From [Clostridium] scindens ATCC 35704 (GTDB taxonomy: Bacteria > Bacillota > Clostridia > Lachnospirales > Lachnospiraceae): a stretch of DNA of 64,000 nt. The stretch spans positions 499,501 to 563,500 of the forward strand of contig NZ_CP036170.1 of NCBI RefSeq assembly GCF_004295125.1, in the 5' to 3' direction. The notes below the pieces were generated by a model. It saw nothing but the letters and a program-made list of their open reading frames with translations, was not told the DNA's origin and did no database searches. This document shows, one piece after another, positions 1 to 9,931 of this stretch (position 1 is the first letter of the stretch; each line of letters begins with the position of its first letter). Position numbers and translations under genes: made by a program.

Positions 1-409
1 CAATTTTTGCTGCAGCGCCTGCGCTGAATGCATTTGCCTGTACGGTAAGCTTCTTTGTCAGTTCGCCGTTTCCAAGGATCTTGACTCCATCCTTTGGATT
101 CTTGACAATACCCTGCTCGATCAGCGTATCTACAGAAACAACTGCGTCATTATCAAATACTTCCAGAGCGCTTACATTAATACCAATGATTTCTTTAGAG
201 TTTCTGCAAGTGAATCCTCTCTTTGGTATTCTTCTATATAATGGCATCTGGCCACCTTCAAAACCAGGTCTTGTTGCTCCTGAACGAGCCTTTTGGCCTT
301 TATGTCCCTTACCGGCTGTCTTGCCATTTCCAGAACCGTGTCCACGTCCTCTTCTGAAGTTATCATTGTGCTTTGCTCCGTCAGCAGGTCTTAAGTTTGA
401 TAAATCCAT
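1..409 (-). CDS. rplO: 50S ribosomal protein L15 (3' end beyond window)
   Basis: Translation from ATG at 407-409 begins MDLSNLRPADGAKHN and continues into the basic Gly-rich loop GRGHGSGNGKTAGKGHKGQ typical of L15, a 23S rRNA-binding protein of the large subunit. An AGGAGG-type site lies just upstream. About 136 codons are present; L15 is usually about 146 residues, so only the last few codons are missing off the left edge. It is the last visible gene of the spc part of the ribosomal operon, directly after rpmD. Confidence 0.95.
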   Translation of the reverse strand, partial: MDLSNLRPADGAKHNDNFRRGRGHGSGNGKTAGKGHKGQKARSGATRPGFEGGQMPLYRRIPKRGFTCRNSKEIIGINVSALEVFDNDAVVSVDTLIEQGIVKNPKDGVKILGNGELTKKLTVQANAFSAGAAAKI

Positions 410-439
410 TGTGACACCTCCTTATCTGAATTTTTATTA

Positions 440-619
440 CTATGCTTCTTCTACTTTTACCAGGTGAGATACCTGTTTAATCATACCTCTTGTTGCTGCA
501 TTGTCTGGCAGTTCAACTGTCTTGTTTACTTTTCTCAAGCCTAAAGCTTCTACAGTCTTCTTATGCTTTGGTACAGCACCAATTGTAGATTTCACTAATG
601 TAACCTTTAAATTTGCCAT
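440..619 (-). CDS. rpmD: 50S ribosomal protein L30
   Basis: A 59-codon frame starts [20 protein letters not shown] and ends SHLVKVEEA, matching the short bacterial L30 family in length and in its basic [13 protein letters not shown] core. The start ATG at 617-619 has a GGAGG site upstream. It lies between rpsE and rplO, its standard place in the spc operon. Confidence 0.95.
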   Translation of the reverse strand: MANLKVTLVKSTIGAVPKHKKTVEALGLRKVNKTVELPDNAATRGMIKQVSHLVKVEEA

Positions 620-633
620 CTTAATCTACCTCC

Positions 634-1143
634 TTAGCCTAAGATCTCTTCAACAGATTTACCGCGAAGCTTAGCCACTTCTTCCGGAGTCTTAACCTGG
701 CGTAAGCCATCGATTGTAGCCAGAACTACATTCTGCTTGTTGTTGGAGCCAAGAGATTTTGTACGGATATTCTTGATTCCTGCCATCTCGATTACGGCAC
801 GCGCCGGACCGCCGGCGATTACTCCAGTACCTTCCGGAGCCTTCTTAAGCAGTACGGAAGCGCCTCCGAATTTGCCGATAAAATCATGTGTAATACTTTC
901 ATTATCATCCAATGCTACAGTGATAAGGTTTTTCGCTGCGTCTTCTTTTCCCTTGCGGATTGCTTCCGGGATTTCAGTCGCTTTTCCCAAGCCTGCACCA
1001 ACATGGCCATTACCATCGCCAACAACTACTAAAGCTGTGAATCTCATATTACGGCCACCTTTAACAACTTTGGTTACACGCTTAATTGATACCACTTTTT
1101 CATTTAGCTCTAACTGACTAGCATCAATACGTTCTTGTTTCAT
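634..1143 (-). CDS. rpsE: 30S ribosomal protein S5
   Basis: This 169-residue protein carries the S5 double-stranded-RNA-binding fold in its first half ([17 protein letters not shown]) and the C-terminal S5 domain with [16 protein letters not shown]5 sits at the mRNA entry tunnel of the small subunit and contributes to decoding fidelity. Length and position between rplR and rpmD are canonical. The start has an AGGAGG site. Confidence 0.97.
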   Translation of the reverse strand: MKQERIDASQLELNEKVVSIKRVTKVVKGGRNMRFTALVVVGDGNGHVGAGLGKATEIPEAIRKGKEDAAKNLITVALDDNESITHDFIGKFGGASVLLKKAPEGTGVIAGGPARAVIEMAGIKNIRTKSLGSNNKQNVVLATIDGLRQVKTPEEVAKLRGKSVEEILG

Positions 1144-1157
1144 GTGTGCTCCTCCTT

Positions 1158-1526
1158 CTAGAAATTCAATCCAGCTTCTCTTGCTGCGTCTGCTAATGCC
1201 TGAATCTTGCCCTGGTATATAAAGCCGCCTCTATCAAAGACTACATCCTTAATACCCTTTTCAATCGCCTTCTCGGCAATCACTTTTCCTAAATATGCTG
1301 CTGCATCAACGTTGTTAGTTTTTTCCAATTCTGCCTTCACATCTTTCTGAAGAGTGGAAGCGGAAACCAGAGTATTTCCAACTGTATCGTCAATAATTTG
1401 AGCATACATATGATTATTGCTTCTAAACACAGCCAAACGTGGGCACTCAGGCGTGCCACTTAAACGGTTACGTATTCTTCTGTGCTTCTTTACGCGAACT
1501 TCACTTCTTGATTTTTTGCTAACCAT
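1158..1526 (-). CDS. rplR: 50S ribosomal protein L18
   Basis: This is L18 (122 residues), which binds 5S rRNA with L5. The N-terminus [19 protein letters not shown] and the C-terminal [23 protein letters not shown] are family hallmarks. I chose the ATG at 1526 over a GTG two codons upstream because AGGAG is nine bases from the ATG and only three from the GTG. It lies between rplF and rpsE in the operon. Confidence 0.95.
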   Translation of the reverse strand: MVSKKSRSEVRVKKHRRIRNRLSGTPECPRLAVFRSNNHMYAQIIDDTVGNTLVSASTLQKDVKAELEKTNNVDAAAYLGKVIAEKAIEKGIKDVVFDRGGFIYQGKIQALADAAREAGLNF

Positions 1527-1543
1527 TTTCACACTCTCCTTAC

Positions 1544-2086
1544 TTATTTCTTACCAGTCTTACCAACTTTACGTCTAATAACTTCATCAGCATATTTAAT
1601 ACCTTTGCCCTTGTATGGCTCAGGTCTTCTCTTATCTCTGATTTCAGCTGCGTATTGGCCTACTTTTTCTTTATCGATACCCTTGACGATAATCTTGTTC
1701 TGTCCTTCCATTACCGTCTCAACGCCTTCTGGGTCAATCATCTCTACTGGGTGAGAGTATCCAAGACTTAATGTCAACTTGTTTCCTGATTTTGCTGCTC
1801 TATATCCAACACCGTTTACTTCCAGAACCTTCTGGTATCCGTCTGTAACGCCAACAACCATGTTGTTGATCAGTGTTCTTGTAAGACCATGAAGAGATTT
1901 CATCTTCTTTAAGTCGTTCGGTCTTGTTACAACAATTTCGTCGCCTTCCTGCTTGATTTCCATCTCTGCCGGAAGTTCTTTTTCAAGGGTTCCCTTTGGA
2001 CCTTTTACAGTCACTTTGTTATTCTCTGCAATCTCAACAGTTACTCCTGCTGGAACTGCGATTGGCAGTCTTCCTATACGTGACAT
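1544..2086 (-). CDS. rplF: 50S ribosomal protein L6
   Basis: The 180-residue L6 starts [15 protein letters not shown] and has the two tandem L6 folds; the second carries the signature [23 protein letters not shown]6 binds 23S rRNA near the GTPase-associated region. Length is normal, and a strong AAGGAGGAAAAGG site precedes the start. Confidence 0.97.
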   Translation of the reverse strand: MSRIGRLPIAVPAGVTVEIAENNKVTVKGPKGTLEKELPAEMEIKQEGDEIVVTRPNDLKKMKSLHGLTRTLINNMVVGVTDGYQKVLEVNGVGYRAAKSGNKLTLSLGYSHPVEMIDPEGVETVMEGQNKIIVKGIDKEKVGQYAAEIRDKRRPEPYKGKGIKYADEVIRRKVGKTGKK

Positions 2087-2170
2087 ACCTTTTCCTCCTT
2101 AACTTAAATTTTCGGAAGAGCGGCTTTGTGTGGCTCTTCTGTTTTCAGTTACTTCTTTGTTGCTTTCGGT

Positions 2171-2572
2171 TTACCACACGTAGCAGAGTACTTCTCCGCC
2201 TACGCCCAGTTTTCTTGCTTCTTTGTCTGTGATTACGCCGTGGTTTGTTGAGATGATTGCTGTTCCAAGTCCGCCGAATACCTTCGGTACGTCAGCGCTT
2301 CCAGCATAAACGCGAAGTCCTGGCTTAGAGATTCTCTTAAGTCCCGTGATTACCTTCTCGTTCTTATCTGCTCCGTATTTCAGCGTAATACGGATGGTCT
2401 TGAATATTCCATCTTCGATGATGTCATATTTCTCAATATATCCTTCATCCAGTAAGATGCTAGCGATAGCAAGCTTCATCTTAGATGATGGTACATCTAC
2501 TGTATCATGTTTAGCAGTATTTGCATTACGGATTCTTGTAAGCATATCTGCGATTGGATCACTCATAGTCAT
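2171..2572 (-). CDS. rpsH: 30S ribosomal protein S8
   Basis: This 133-residue S8 starts [18 protein letters not shown] and ends with the family signature [27 protein letters not shown]. It binds helix 21 of 16S rRNA during assembly. AAGGAGG sits ten bases before the first ATG, which supports that start over the second Met. It lies between rpsZ and rplF. Confidence 0.97.
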   Translation of the reverse strand: MTMSDPIADMLTRIRNANTAKHDTVDVPSSKMKLAIASILLDEGYIEKYDIIEDGIFKTIRITLKYGADKNEKVITGLKRISKPGLRVYAGSADVPKVFGGLGTAIISTNHGVITDKEARKLGVGGEVLCYVW

Positions 2573-2669
2573 TTGTCCTATACCTCCTTCATTATGAAGT
2601 TCTCTTCACTAACGCTCAGAGAACGGCCTGCTCACTAAGTTCGGCTCCGCCTCTCTAAGTGTTCAGTGC

Positions 2670-2855
2670 CTACCAACTAGCCTTTTTAACGCCTGGAATC
2701 TGTCCTTTATATGCCAGTTCGCGGAAGCAAACACGGCAGATGCCATATTTTCTCAAATATGCATGTGGACGTCCACAGATTCTGCAACGATTGTATTCTC
2801 TTGTAGAGAATTTCTGCTTGCGCTGCTGTTTTAATTTCATCGCTGTCTTAGCCAT
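2670..2855 (-). CDS. rpsZ: 30S ribosomal protein S14, zinc-binding type Z
   Basis: This 61-residue S14 is the short zinc-ribbon form. Two CxxC pairs are visible ([20 protein letters not shown]), which distinguish it from the longer zinc-free paralog. It assembles into the head of the small subunit. It lies between rplE and rpsH, as in other Firmicutes. Confidence 0.97.
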   Translation of the reverse strand: MAKTAMKLKQQRKQKFSTREYNRCRICGRPHAYLRKYGICRVCFRELAYKGQIPGVKKASW

Positions 2856-2866
2856 AATTTACCTCC

Positions 2867-3406
2867 TTATTTTGTAAATGGCATGTTGAACTGTGCTAGC
2901 AATTCACGCGCCTCTTCGTCTGTTTTTGCAGTCGTGACAAAGATTACATCCATTCCTCTTACCTTGTCAACCTTATCATACTCGATCTCCGGAAAGATAA
3001 GCTGCTCTTTGATGCCGAGGGCATAATTTCCTCTTCCGTCAAACGCGTTAGGGTTGACGCCTCTGAAGTCACGTACACGAGGCAGGGCGAGGTTGATCAG
3101 ACGATCAACGAACTCATACATCTTCTCTCCACGTAATGTAACCTTGCATCCGATTGGCATACCTTCTCTTAACTTGAAGTTAGCAACGGACTTCTTTGCC
3201 TTGCAAATAACTGCCTTCTGACCTGTAATCTTCTCAAGATCAGCAACTGCTGAATCTAAAAGCTTAGCATTATCTTTTGCTTCGCCAACACCCATGTTGA
3301 TAACAACCTTTTCGAGTTTTGGCACTTCCATAATATTTTTATAACCGAACTTTTTTGTCAATGCGTCAACGATTTCGTTCTGGTATTGTTCTTTCAGTCT
3401 ACTCAA
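2867..3406 (-). CDS. rplE: 50S ribosomal protein L5
   Basis: The 179-residue L5 starts [19 protein letters not shown] and contains the conserved [20 protein letters not shown] segment. L5 binds 5S rRNA and contacts P-site tRNA. Length and order (rplX-rplE-rpsZ) are standard. Confidence 0.97.
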   Translation of the reverse strand: MSRLKEQYQNEIVDALTKKFGYKNIMEVPKLEKVVINMGVGEAKDNAKLLDSAVADLEKITGQKAVICKAKKSVANFKLREGMPIGCKVTLRGEKMYEFVDRLINLALPRVRDFRGVNPNAFDGRGNYALGIKEQLIFPEIEYDKVDKVRGMDVIFVTTAKTDEEARELLAQFNMPFTK

Positions 3407-3429
3407 AGCACTGGACCTCCTTCCTCAAA

Positions 3430-3741
3430 TTAATCAATTACTTCGCCTGTTGATTTTGCGTAACGAACCTTCTTGTCACCATCCATCTTGATGCCCACTC
3501 TGGTTGCTTTTCCCTTGTGAACATACATTACGTTGGAAATATCGATAGGTCCTTCTTGATGAATGATGCCGCCATTTTGATTGGAAGCACTTGGTTTCGT
3601 GTGCTTTGTCAGCATGTTGACTCCTTCAACAACAACCTTACCATCTTTCTGGTCAATGGCAATAACTTTGCCTTCTTTGTCTTTATCTTTGCCAGCGATC
3701 ACCTTTACAGTGTCGCCCTTTTTGATTTTTAACATAGACAT
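3430..3741 (-). CDS. rplX: 50S ribosomal protein L24
   Basis: This 103-residue L24 opens with the KOW motif KKGDTVKVIAGKDKDKEGKV and continues with VEGVNMLTKHTKPS. L24 initiates large-subunit assembly on 23S rRNA. AGGAGG is ten bases before the first ATG; a second Met at codon 3 is less well spaced. Confidence 0.96.
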   Translation of the reverse strand: MSMLKIKKGDTVKVIAGKDKDKEGKVIAIDQKDGKVVVEGVNMLTKHTKPSASNQNGGIIHQEGPIDISNVMYVHKGKATRVGIKMDGDKKVRYAKSTGEVID

Positions 3742-3756
3742 CTTTCGCGCACCTCC

Positions 3757-4125
3757 TTATAGTACTTCCGGAGCCAGGGACACAATTCTCATGAACTGCT
3801 TGTCACGGAGCTCTCTCGCTACTGGCCCGAAGATACGGGTTCCTCTTGGTGTCTTATCATCTTTTATAATTACAGCAGCATTTTCGTCAAAACGGATGTA
3901 TGAGCCATCTTTACGACGAGTACTCTTTACAGTACGAACAACTACAGCTTTTACTACGTCACCCTTTTTAACAACGCCGCCTGGTGTTGCATCTTTAACG
4001 GTCGCAACGATTACATCGCCGATACTTGCATATCTTCTTGTTGAACCACCAAGTACGCGGATACACAGTAATTCTTTCGCACCTGTGTTGTCTGCTACTT
4101 TCAGTCTGCTTTCTTGCTGTATCAT
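3757..4125 (-). CDS. rplN: 50S ribosomal protein L14
   Basis: The 122-residue L14 begins [19 protein letters not shown] and ends [12 protein letters not shown], both family signatures. It contacts 16S rRNA at an inter-subunit bridge. Length is exact for the family and the position between rpsQ and rplX is canonical. Confidence 0.98.
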   Translation of the reverse strand: MIQQESRLKVADNTGAKELLCIRVLGGSTRRYASIGDVIVATVKDATPGGVVKKGDVVKAVVVRTVKSTRRKDGSYIRFDENAAVIIKDDKTPRGTRIFGPVARELRDKQFMRIVSLAPEVL

Positions 4126-4144
4126 GCAGGTTTCCCTCCTTATA

Positions 4145-4399
4145 CTATTTCACTTTTTCCATAACTTCAACAAGTCTCCATCTCTTGTCCTTAGATAACG
4201 GTCTTGTTTCCATTACTTTTACTTTGTCGCCAATGTTGCATTCATTTGCTTCATCATGAGCTTTCAGCTTGTAAGTTCTCTTTACAATCTTCTTGTAAAG
4301 CGGATGTTTTACATGATCTTCAACTGCAACAACTATGGTCTTATCCATTTTATTACTGATAACCTTGCCCACACGGGTTTTTCTAAGATTTCTTTCCAC
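4145..4399 (-). CDS. rpsQ: 30S ribosomal protein S17
   Basis: The 84-residue S17 starts [20 protein letters not shown] and includes the signature [25 protein letters not shown]. It is a primary 16S rRNA-binding protein with an OB fold. It follows rpmC with a normal spacer. Confidence 0.97.
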   Translation of the reverse strand: MERNLRKTRVGKVISNKMDKTIVVAVEDHVKHPLYKKIVKRTYKLKAHDEANECNIGDKVKVMETRPLSKDKRWRLVEVMEKVK

Positions 4400-4464
4400 A
4401 GTCTATACTCCTTTCATTGTGAATGAAGTTCTTTTCGCCAAGCCTGACAGAACCTCGCTAATCA

Positions 4465-4668
4465 CTATTGTCCTGCCTTTTCAGTAATTATCGTCTGAAT
4501 TCTGGCAATGTTTTTTCTGACTTCCTTGATTCTGCTTGTATTGTCTAACTGATTTGTTGCATTCTGGAATCTCAGGTTGAAAAGTTCCTTTTTAGCAGCT
4601 ACTAATTCTTCATTCAATTCTGCAGCTGATTTTGTTCTTAAATCTTCTACAAATTCATTAATTTTCAC
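4465..4668 (-). CDS. rpmC: 50S ribosomal protein L29
   Basis: This is L29 (67 residues from the chosen start), with the core [21 protein letters not shown]29 lines the polypeptide exit tunnel. I place the start at a GTG (4666-4668), eight bases after AAGGCGG; an upstream in-frame GTG at 4677 overlaps that site and would leave no spacing. The gene overlaps the end of rplP by 11 bp, suggesting translational coupling. Confidence 0.93.
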   Translation of the reverse strand: MKINEFVEDLRTKSAAELNEELVAAKKELFNLRFQNATNQLDNTSRIKEVRKNIARIQTIITEKAGQ

Positions 4669-5095
4669 TGTTATCACCGCCTTCTAAGTCTGCGCGAGAA
4701 ACTATTTTACATTTACATGGCAGCTTATGAGTTGCCAGACGAAGCGCCTCTTTTGCAACTTCTTCTGATACGCCTGCGATTTCAAACATAACGCGTCCCG
4801 GCTTAACAACCGCTACCCAGTATTCTAAGGTTCCTTTACCAGAACCCATACGTGTCTCAGCTGGTTTCGTAGTTACAGGTTTATCTGGGAATATCTTGAT
4901 CCATACTTTACCGCCACGCTTGATATAACGAGTCATAGCGACACGGGCAGCCTCGATCTGGTTGGAACGAATCCAGCATGGCTCCATTGCAACGATACCA
5001 TATTCACCATTTGTAATCTTGTTTCCACGAAGCGCCTTGCCCTTCATGGAACCACGGAATTGTTTACGACGTTTTACTCTTTTTGGCATTAACAT
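4658..5095 (-). CDS. rplP: 50S ribosomal protein L16
   Basis: The 145-residue L16 starts [20 protein letters not shown] and carries the conserved [22 protein letters not shown] and [18 protein letters not shown] segments. L16 organises the A-site region of the large subunit. Its ATG overlaps the TAA of rpsC (TAATG), so the two genes are coupled. Confidence 0.97.
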   Translation of the reverse strand: MLMPKRVKRRKQFRGSMKGKALRGNKITNGEYGIVAMEPCWIRSNQIEAARVAMTRYIKRGGKVWIKIFPDKPVTTKPAETRMGSGKGTLEYWVAVVKPGRVMFEIAGVSEEVAKEALRLATHKLPCKCKIVSRADLEGGDNSEN

Positions 5096-5751
5096 TATTT
5101 ATCGCTCCCTTCCTTTGCTGCTTTTTCCGGAAGAACTTCGCCTTTGTAAATCCAAACCTTAACACCAACTTTTCCATAAGTTGTGTCAGCCTCAGCGAAT
5201 CCGTAGTCAATGTCTGCTCTTAGTGTCTGAAGCGGGATGGTTCCCTCGCTGTAGAACTCTGTACGGGCCATATCTGCTCCGCCAAGACGTCCTGATACAG
5301 ATGTCTTAACACCAAGTGCTCCAGATTTCATTGTTCTGGACATGCAGGATTTCATTGCACGCCTGAAAGAGATACGGTTCTCAAGCTGTAACGCGATATT
5401 TTCCGCTACCAGCTGAGCTTCTTTATCCGGTCTCTTGACTTCTTTGATGTCAACAACTAACTTCTTATCTGTAAACCGAACTAACTCGCCTTTTACTTTC
5501 TCAATCTCTGCTCCGCCCTTGCCGATTACTACGCCAGGCTTTGCTGTATAGATAATGATCTTAACGCGGTCGGATGCTCTTTCGATCTCAATCCTTGAAA
5601 CACCGGCGCTGTATAATCTCTTCTTAAGATACGTTCTGATTTCATGGTCTTCTACTAAGTAGTCTGCGAAGTCTTTTTCAGCATACCATTTAGAGTCCCA
5701 GTCTTTGATAATACCGACTCTCAAGCCATGAGGATTAACTTTTTGTCCCAT
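5095..5751 (-). CDS. rpsC: 30S ribosomal protein S3
   Basis: The 218-residue S3 begins [20 protein letters not shown]. The N-terminal KH domain contains [14 protein letters not shown] and the C-terminal domain ends in [13 protein letters not shown]3 forms part of the mRNA entry channel. It overlaps rplP by one base and follows rplV. Confidence 0.98.
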   Translation of the reverse strand: MGQKVNPHGLRVGIIKDWDSKWYAEKDFADYLVEDHEIRTYLKKRLYSAGVSRIEIERASDRVKIIIYTAKPGVVIGKGGAEIEKVKGELVRFTDKKLVVDIKEVKRPDKEAQLVAENIALQLENRISFRRAMKSCMSRTMKSGALGVKTSVSGRLGGADMARTEFYSEGTIPLQTLRADIDYGFAEADTTYGKVGVKVWIYKGEVLPEKAAKEGSDK

Positions 5752-5762
5752 GATTGCCCTCC

Positions 5763-6149
5763 TTATCTTTCATCAAGCACAAGTGTAATGTGGCTCATTC
5801 TCTTCTCGATTCTGTAAGCCCTTCCCTGCGCTCTAGGTCTGATTCTCTTCATTGTTGGTCCTTTGTTTGCATAAGCCTCTGCAATATAAAGATTTTCAGC
5901 ATTCATACCGTTGTTATTCTCAGCATTTGCAATTGCTGACTCTAATAATTTCTTTATTAAACTAGAAGCATATCTTGGATTATAAGTTAAAATACCAAGT
6001 GCTGTCGTTACATCCTTACCTCTGATGGCATCTAATACGAAACATGCTTTCTGAACAGAAACTCTTGCGTAAGACAACTTAGCAGAAGGTCTTGTATCTT
6101 TGTTAGCATTTCTTTCTCTCTTGATTTGGGATCTATGTCCTTTAGCCAT
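5763..6149 (-). CDS. rplV: 50S ribosomal protein L22
   Basis: This 128-residue L22 contains [19 protein letters not shown] and ends with [15 protein letters not shown], the conserved exit-tunnel hairpin and tail. An N-terminal basic extension of about 20 residues ([19 protein letters not shown]) precedes the usual core, as seen in several clostridia. It is placed between rpsS and rpsC. Confidence 0.97.
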   Translation of the reverse strand: MAKGHRSQIKRERNANKDTRPSAKLSYARVSVQKACFVLDAIRGKDVTTALGILTYNPRYASSLIKKLLESAIANAENNNGMNAENLYIAEAYANKGPTMKRIRPRAQGRAYRIEKRMSHITLVLDER

Positions 6150-6175
6150 GGATGAACCCTCCTTTCACAATGTAA

Positions 6176-6457
6176 TTATCTAACTTTTGATTTCTTTTCG
6201 TCTTTTCCATGTCCTCTATATGTCCTTGTAGCTACAAACTCGCCAAGCTTGTGTCCTACCATATCCTCTGTTACATATACAGGTACGTGTTTTCTTCCGT
6301 CATGAACTGCAATTGTATGTCCAACCATGCTTGGGAAGATTGTAGAACGGCGGGACCAAGTCTTGATGACAGACTTATCTCCGGATGCGTTCATTGCATC
6401 AACCTTCTTAAGCAGGCTTGCGTCTGCGAATGGTCCTTTTTTAATTGAACGTGCCAT
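6176..6457 (-). CDS. rpsS: 30S ribosomal protein S19
   Basis: The 93-residue S19 starts [19 protein letters not shown] and carries [20 protein letters not shown] and the [16 protein letters not shown] tail. It forms a complex with S13 in the subunit head. Length and order after rplB are canonical. Confidence 0.98.
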   Translation of the reverse strand: MARSIKKGPFADASLLKKVDAMNASGDKSVIKTWSRRSTIFPSMVGHTIAVHDGRKHVPVYVTEDMVGHKLGEFVATRTYRGHGKDEKKSKVR

Positions 6458-6483
6458 AGGTTCTAACCTCCTTGTAAACTGTA

Positions 6484-7326
6484 TTATTTGATCGCTTTGC
6501 CATCTCTTCTTCTTACAATCATCTTGTTAGAAGCTTTGTTTTTCTTTCTTGTCTTAAGACCAAGTGCTGGCTTGCCCCAAGGCGTGCATGGACCCGGACG
6601 TCCGATTCCAGTCTTGCCTTCGCCACCACCATGCGGATGGTCATTCGGGTTCATAACAGAACCACGAACTGTCGGTCTGATACCCATGTGACGCTTACGT
6701 CCTGCTTTACCAATGTTGATCAGGTTGTGATCTCCGTTTCCTACAACTCCAACAGATGCTCTGCACTGAATCGGAACCATTCTCATCTCTCCTGATGGAA
6801 GTCTTAAAGTGGCATACTTGCCTTCTTTTGCCATCAGCTGAGCGCTGTTTCCTGCGGAACGAACCAGCTGTCCGCCCTTTCCAGGATAAAGTTCGATATT
6901 GTGAATCTGAGTACCTACCGGGATCTCAGAAAGCGGAAGGCAGTTGCCAACCTTTACTTCGGCCTCTGGTCCATTCATAACCTTCATGCCGTCTGTCAGT
7001 CCCTGTGGCGCGATGATATATGCTTTTTCACCGTCTTCGTAGCAGATCAAAGCGATATTGGCTGATCTGTTCGGATCGTACTCGATACCGATTACAGTTG
7101 CCGCAATTCCGTCTTTCCTTCTCTTGAAGTCGATAATTCTATATTTCTTCTTAGCTCCGCCTCCGCGGTGTCTAACTGTGATTTTACCTTGATTGTTACG
7201 TCCTGCCTGTCTGGTCTTTGGAGCCAGTAAAGACTTCTCTGGCGTTGTCTTGGTGATCTCTGAGAAATCAGAGCCAGTCATCTGTCTTCTGGAAGGCGTA
7301 TATGGGCGATAAGTTTTAATTCCCAT
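6484..7326 (-). CDS. rplB: 50S ribosomal protein L2
   Basis: The 280-residue L2 starts [16 protein letters not shown] and includes [18 protein letters not shown] and the C-terminal signature [19 protein letters not shown] with the conserved His region needed for peptidyl transfer. L2 is required for subunit association. It follows rplW after an unremarkable 79-bp spacer. Confidence 0.98.
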   Translation of the reverse strand: MGIKTYRPYTPSRRQMTGSDFSEITKTTPEKSLLAPKTRQAGRNNQGKITVRHRGGGAKKKYRIIDFKRRKDGIAATVIGIEYDPNRSANIALICYEDGEKAYIIAPQGLTDGMKVMNGPEAEVKVGNCLPLSEIPVGTQIHNIELYPGKGGQLVRSAGNSAQLMAKEGKYATLRLPSGEMRMVPIQCRASVGVVGNGDHNLINIGKAGRKRHMGIRPTVRGSVMNPNDHPHGGGEGKTGIGRPGPCTPWGKPALGLKTRKKNKASNKMIVRRRDGKAIK

Positions 7327-7405
7327 GATAGTTCTCCTTTCGATTGTTTATTGTCACGGTTTCTATCCGTATGAATTCACGAGTTTTATTCTCAGCGCTC
7401 AGTTC

Positions 7406-7711
7406 CTATAACCCCTCGAAAATCTCGATATCTGCGCTGTCCTCTGTTAACTGAACAACTGCTTTCTTAGACTTTGCCGTCTTTCCGAACTGCATTGTTC
7501 CGCGGACTCTCTTCTTCTTGCCAGCGTAGTTCATTGTGTTAACGCTTTTTACTTTTGTGCCGTTAAACATCTTCTCAACTGCTTCTTTCACCTGAGATTT
7601 GGTTGCTTCCGGATGAACCAGAAATGTGTATTTCTTTTCTCCCATAAGTTCCATGCTCTTCTCAGTTACAACTGGCTTAAGGATTACATCATAATATTGA
7701 ACGTTAGCCAT
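7406..7711 (-). CDS. rplW: 50S ribosomal protein L23
   Basis: The 101-residue L23 starts MANVQYYDVILKPVVTEKS and has KYTFLVHPEATKSQVKEAVE and KKRVRGTMQFGKTAKSKKA. L23 docks trigger factor and SRP at the exit tunnel. Its start overlaps the rplD stop by one base (TAATG). Confidence 0.97.
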   Translation of the reverse strand: MANVQYYDVILKPVVTEKSMELMGEKKYTFLVHPEATKSQVKEAVEKMFNGTKVKSVNTMNYAGKKKRVRGTMQFGKTAKSKKAVVQLTEDSADIEIFEGL

Positions 7712-8331
7712 TATGCGTACACCTCCTCAATATTGGCAACAGCAGCTTTCGTTGCGATTACTGTGTTGTACTTCAAGATGTCGTACACATTGATCGTATT
7801 AGATCTTGCAGTCTTAATGTCTGCAATGTTTCTTGCGGAAACTTCTGCATTTGTATTTCCATCTTCTAATACTACTAATGCTTTGGATACATCTAAATTC
7901 TTCAGGATATTTGCAAAATTCTTCGTCTTGATCTCATCAAGCTTGATCTCATCAACAACGATGAACTTCTTCTCTTCTACCTTTGCTGTGAGAGCGGATT
8001 TAAGAGCTGCTCTCTTCTCTTTCTTATTCATCTTGAATGAATAGTCTCTCGGCACCGGAGCGAATACTACTCCACCGCCTGTCCACTGCGGAGCTCTTGT
8101 AGAACCCTGTCTTGCGTGACCTGTTCCTTTCTGTCTCCATGGTTTTCTGCCGCCGCCGGAAACTTCAGAACGTGTCTTCGCTTTCTGTGTTCCCTGACGT
8201 TTGTTTGCAAGCTGGTTTACAACTGCCATGTGTAAAAGGTGTTCATTGATCTCAACACCAAATACCGCATCGCTTAAATCCATCGTACCAACTTCTTTGC
8301 CTTCGATATTATAAACAGATACGTTAGCCAT
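7711..8331 (-). CDS. rplD: 50S ribosomal protein L4
   Basis: The 206-residue L4 starts MANVSVYNIEGKEVGTMDLS and contains the tunnel loop RSEVSGGGRKPWRQKGTGHARQ. In several bacteria L4 also represses its own S10 operon; whether the leader here responds to L4 is not known. It is coupled to rplW. Confidence 0.97.
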   Translation of the reverse strand: MANVSVYNIEGKEVGTMDLSDAVFGVEINEHLLHMAVVNQLANKRQGTQKAKTRSEVSGGGRKPWRQKGTGHARQGSTRAPQWTGGGVVFAPVPRDYSFKMNKKEKRAALKSALTAKVEEKKFIVVDEIKLDEIKTKNFANILKNLDVSKALVVLEDGNTNAEVSARNIADIKTARSNTINVYDILKYNTVIATKAAVANIEEVYA

Positions 8332-8359
8332 CTTACGTGTCCTCCTTCCTTCGCCTAGC

Positions 8360-9040
8360 CTAGTTAGCCTTTACTGCTTCTTTAATAGTTACTAAGGATT
8401 TCTTCGGTCCCGGTACAGAGCCCTTCACTAAAATCAGGTTGTTCTCTGCGTCTACACGGACGATCTCAAGATTCTGAATCGTAATCTTCTTGCTTCCCAT
8501 GTGTCCCGGCATCTTCTTTCCTTTGAATACCTTGCTCGGATCAGAAGCCGCTCCGTTGGATCCCGCATGACGATGGAACTTAGAACCATGTGTCATTGGA
8601 CCTCTGTGCTGGCCATGTCTCTTGATCGCGCCCTGGAATCCCTTACCTTTGGAGATTGCCGTAGCATCGATCTTGTCGCCTGCCTCGAAGATATCTGCCT
8701 TGATTTCCTGTGCAAGTTCATATTCTCCTGCATTCTCAAGTTTGAATTCTCTTACGAATCTCTTTCCTGAAACGCCGGCTTTTGCAAAATGTCCCTGCTC
8801 AGCCTTTGTCACGCCATGGCGATGAGCGATCTCTTTCTTGCCGCTCTTATCCTTGTTTACAATCTTGTCTTTCTTGTCAACGAATCCAACCTGAACCGCA
8901 TCGTAGCCATCGTTTTCAACAGTCTTGACCTGAGTTACAACACACGGGCCAGCCTGAAGTACTGTTACGGGCGTCAATGTTCCGTCTTCGCTGAAGATCT
9001 GAGTCATTCCGACTTTTGTCGCTAAAATAGCTTTCTTCAT
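8360..9040 (-). CDS. rplC: 50S ribosomal protein L3
   Basis: This 226-residue L3 starts [20 protein letters not shown] and carries [23 protein letters not shown], the extension reaching the peptidyl-transferase centre. It is slightly longer than the E. coli protein, as in other Firmicutes. It is the second gene of the S10 operon. Confidence 0.98.
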   Translation of the reverse strand: MKKAILATKVGMTQIFSEDGTLTPVTVLQAGPCVVTQVKTVENDGYDAVQVGFVDKKDKIVNKDKSGKKEIAHRHGVTKAEQGHFAKAGVSGKRFVREFKLENAGEYELAQEIKADIFEAGDKIDATAISKGKGFQGAIKRHGQHRGPMTHGSKFHRHAGSNGAASDPSKVFKGKKMPGHMGSKKITIQNLEIVRVDAENNLILVKGSVPGPKKSLVTIKEAVKAN

Positions 9041-9115
9041 TATAATTACCTCCTGTGATTTACAGCGGAACGCTTGTGCAAGCGTTCATCCTAAATTTTA
9101 GGAATTACTGTGTTC

Positions 9116-9433
9116 TTATTTGTTTTTCATTTTGATATCAATATAAACGCCAGCCGGCATCTCTAATCTAGATAATGCATCCACAGTCTTCTGTGTCGGC
9201 GTAATGATATCGATGAGTCTCTTATGAGTCCTTTGCTCGAACTGCTCTCTGGAATCTTTGTATTTGTGAACCGCCCTTAAGATTGTCACTACTTCCTTTT
9301 TAGTTGGAAGTGGCACCGGCCCGCTCACCTGTGATCCATTCTTTTTTACAGTTTCGATGATTTTCTTTGCGGATGCATCAACCAACTGATGATCATACGC
9401 TTTCAAAGTGATTCTCATTACTTGACTTGCCAT
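9116..9433 (-). CDS. rpsJ: 30S ribosomal protein S10
   Basis: The 105-residue S10 starts [19 protein letters not shown] and has the [11 protein letters not shown] loop and [15 protein letters not shown] tail. S10 works in the small-subunit head and also as the transcription factor NusE. AGGAGG lies eleven bases before ATG. It is the first gene of the operon, about 340 bases downstream of the predicted transcription start. Confidence 0.97.
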   Translation of the reverse strand: MASQVMRITLKAYDHQLVDASAKKIIETVKKNGSQVSGPVPLPTKKEVVTILRAVHKYKDSREQFEQRTHKRLIDIITPTQKTVDALSRLEMPAGVYIDIKMKNK

Positions 9434-9435
9434 AA

Positions 9436-9690
9436 AAAAAGTCGCCTCCTTTTCGTACTTTTAACTTCAGTACGACAAGCGGTGACTGTACACTCTCCCG
9501 TGTGTGTCGTGAGAAACTCACACGTTGTTACCACATCTCAGTGGCTGTTATAGTTTCGTACAGTGACTTGTCGCCAGTTTCCTAACTTGACATTCGCTCC
9601 ACGGAAAACCTACTATATATAAGTAGCAACCTCGCGCTTCTACGCTATCAATGTCACAGCCCTCTTAGTATATCTGATGGGAAAGTATTT
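9436..9690 (-). promoter_or_regulatory. structured 5' leader of the rpsJ operon
   Basis: The RNA upstream of rpsJ folds into a long hairpin: the arm at 9558-9573 pairs with 9473-9491 (CGACAAG with CTTGTCG, then GTACAG with CTGTAC, with small bulges), enclosing a second GTGAG/CTCAC hairpin. Its position just before the first ribosomal gene suggests autogenous control by a ribosomal protein, as known for S10 leaders in other bacteria. The pairing is read from sequence; the ligand is inference. Confidence 0.55.
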
Positions 9691-9776
9691 TGCAAGCCTT
9701 TTCGGGGAAATATTGTATTTTTTTTCATACAATATCAGTCTTTCCTTTACATTTTCCCTTCGGCCCATAGTTTCCT

Positions 9777-9805
9777 ATTTTATAGAAAAGAAAATCATTT
9801 GTCAA
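9777..9805 (-). promoter_or_regulatory. promoter of the rpsJ (S10/spc) operon
   Basis: On the minus strand a perfect -35 TTGACA (9800-9805) and a -10 TAAAAT (9777-9782) are separated by 17 bases. Transcription should start near 9770. Immediately downstream an A/T-rich inverted repeat (9710-9718 with 9727-9735) forms a small hairpin in the early leader. Confidence 0.8.
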
Positions 9806-9896
9806 TCATCATCCAAAGAACACCTTATTTACGTTATTTAATTAACATTTATAGGTTCTCCGCCCAGTTTTTGTTAGGCATTTTCGATAAATCTGA

Positions 9897-9925
9897 TTGA
9901 CTTTTTCTATAGAAATTGGTAAAAT
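9897..9925 (+). promoter_or_regulatory. promoter of the TSUP permease gene
   Basis: TTGACT at 9897-9902 and TAAAAT at 9920-9925 are 17 bases apart, on the plus strand and divergent from the rpsJ promoter. Transcription should begin near 9932, about 124 bases before the start codon. Confidence 0.7.
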
Positions 9926-9931
9926 TAGAAA

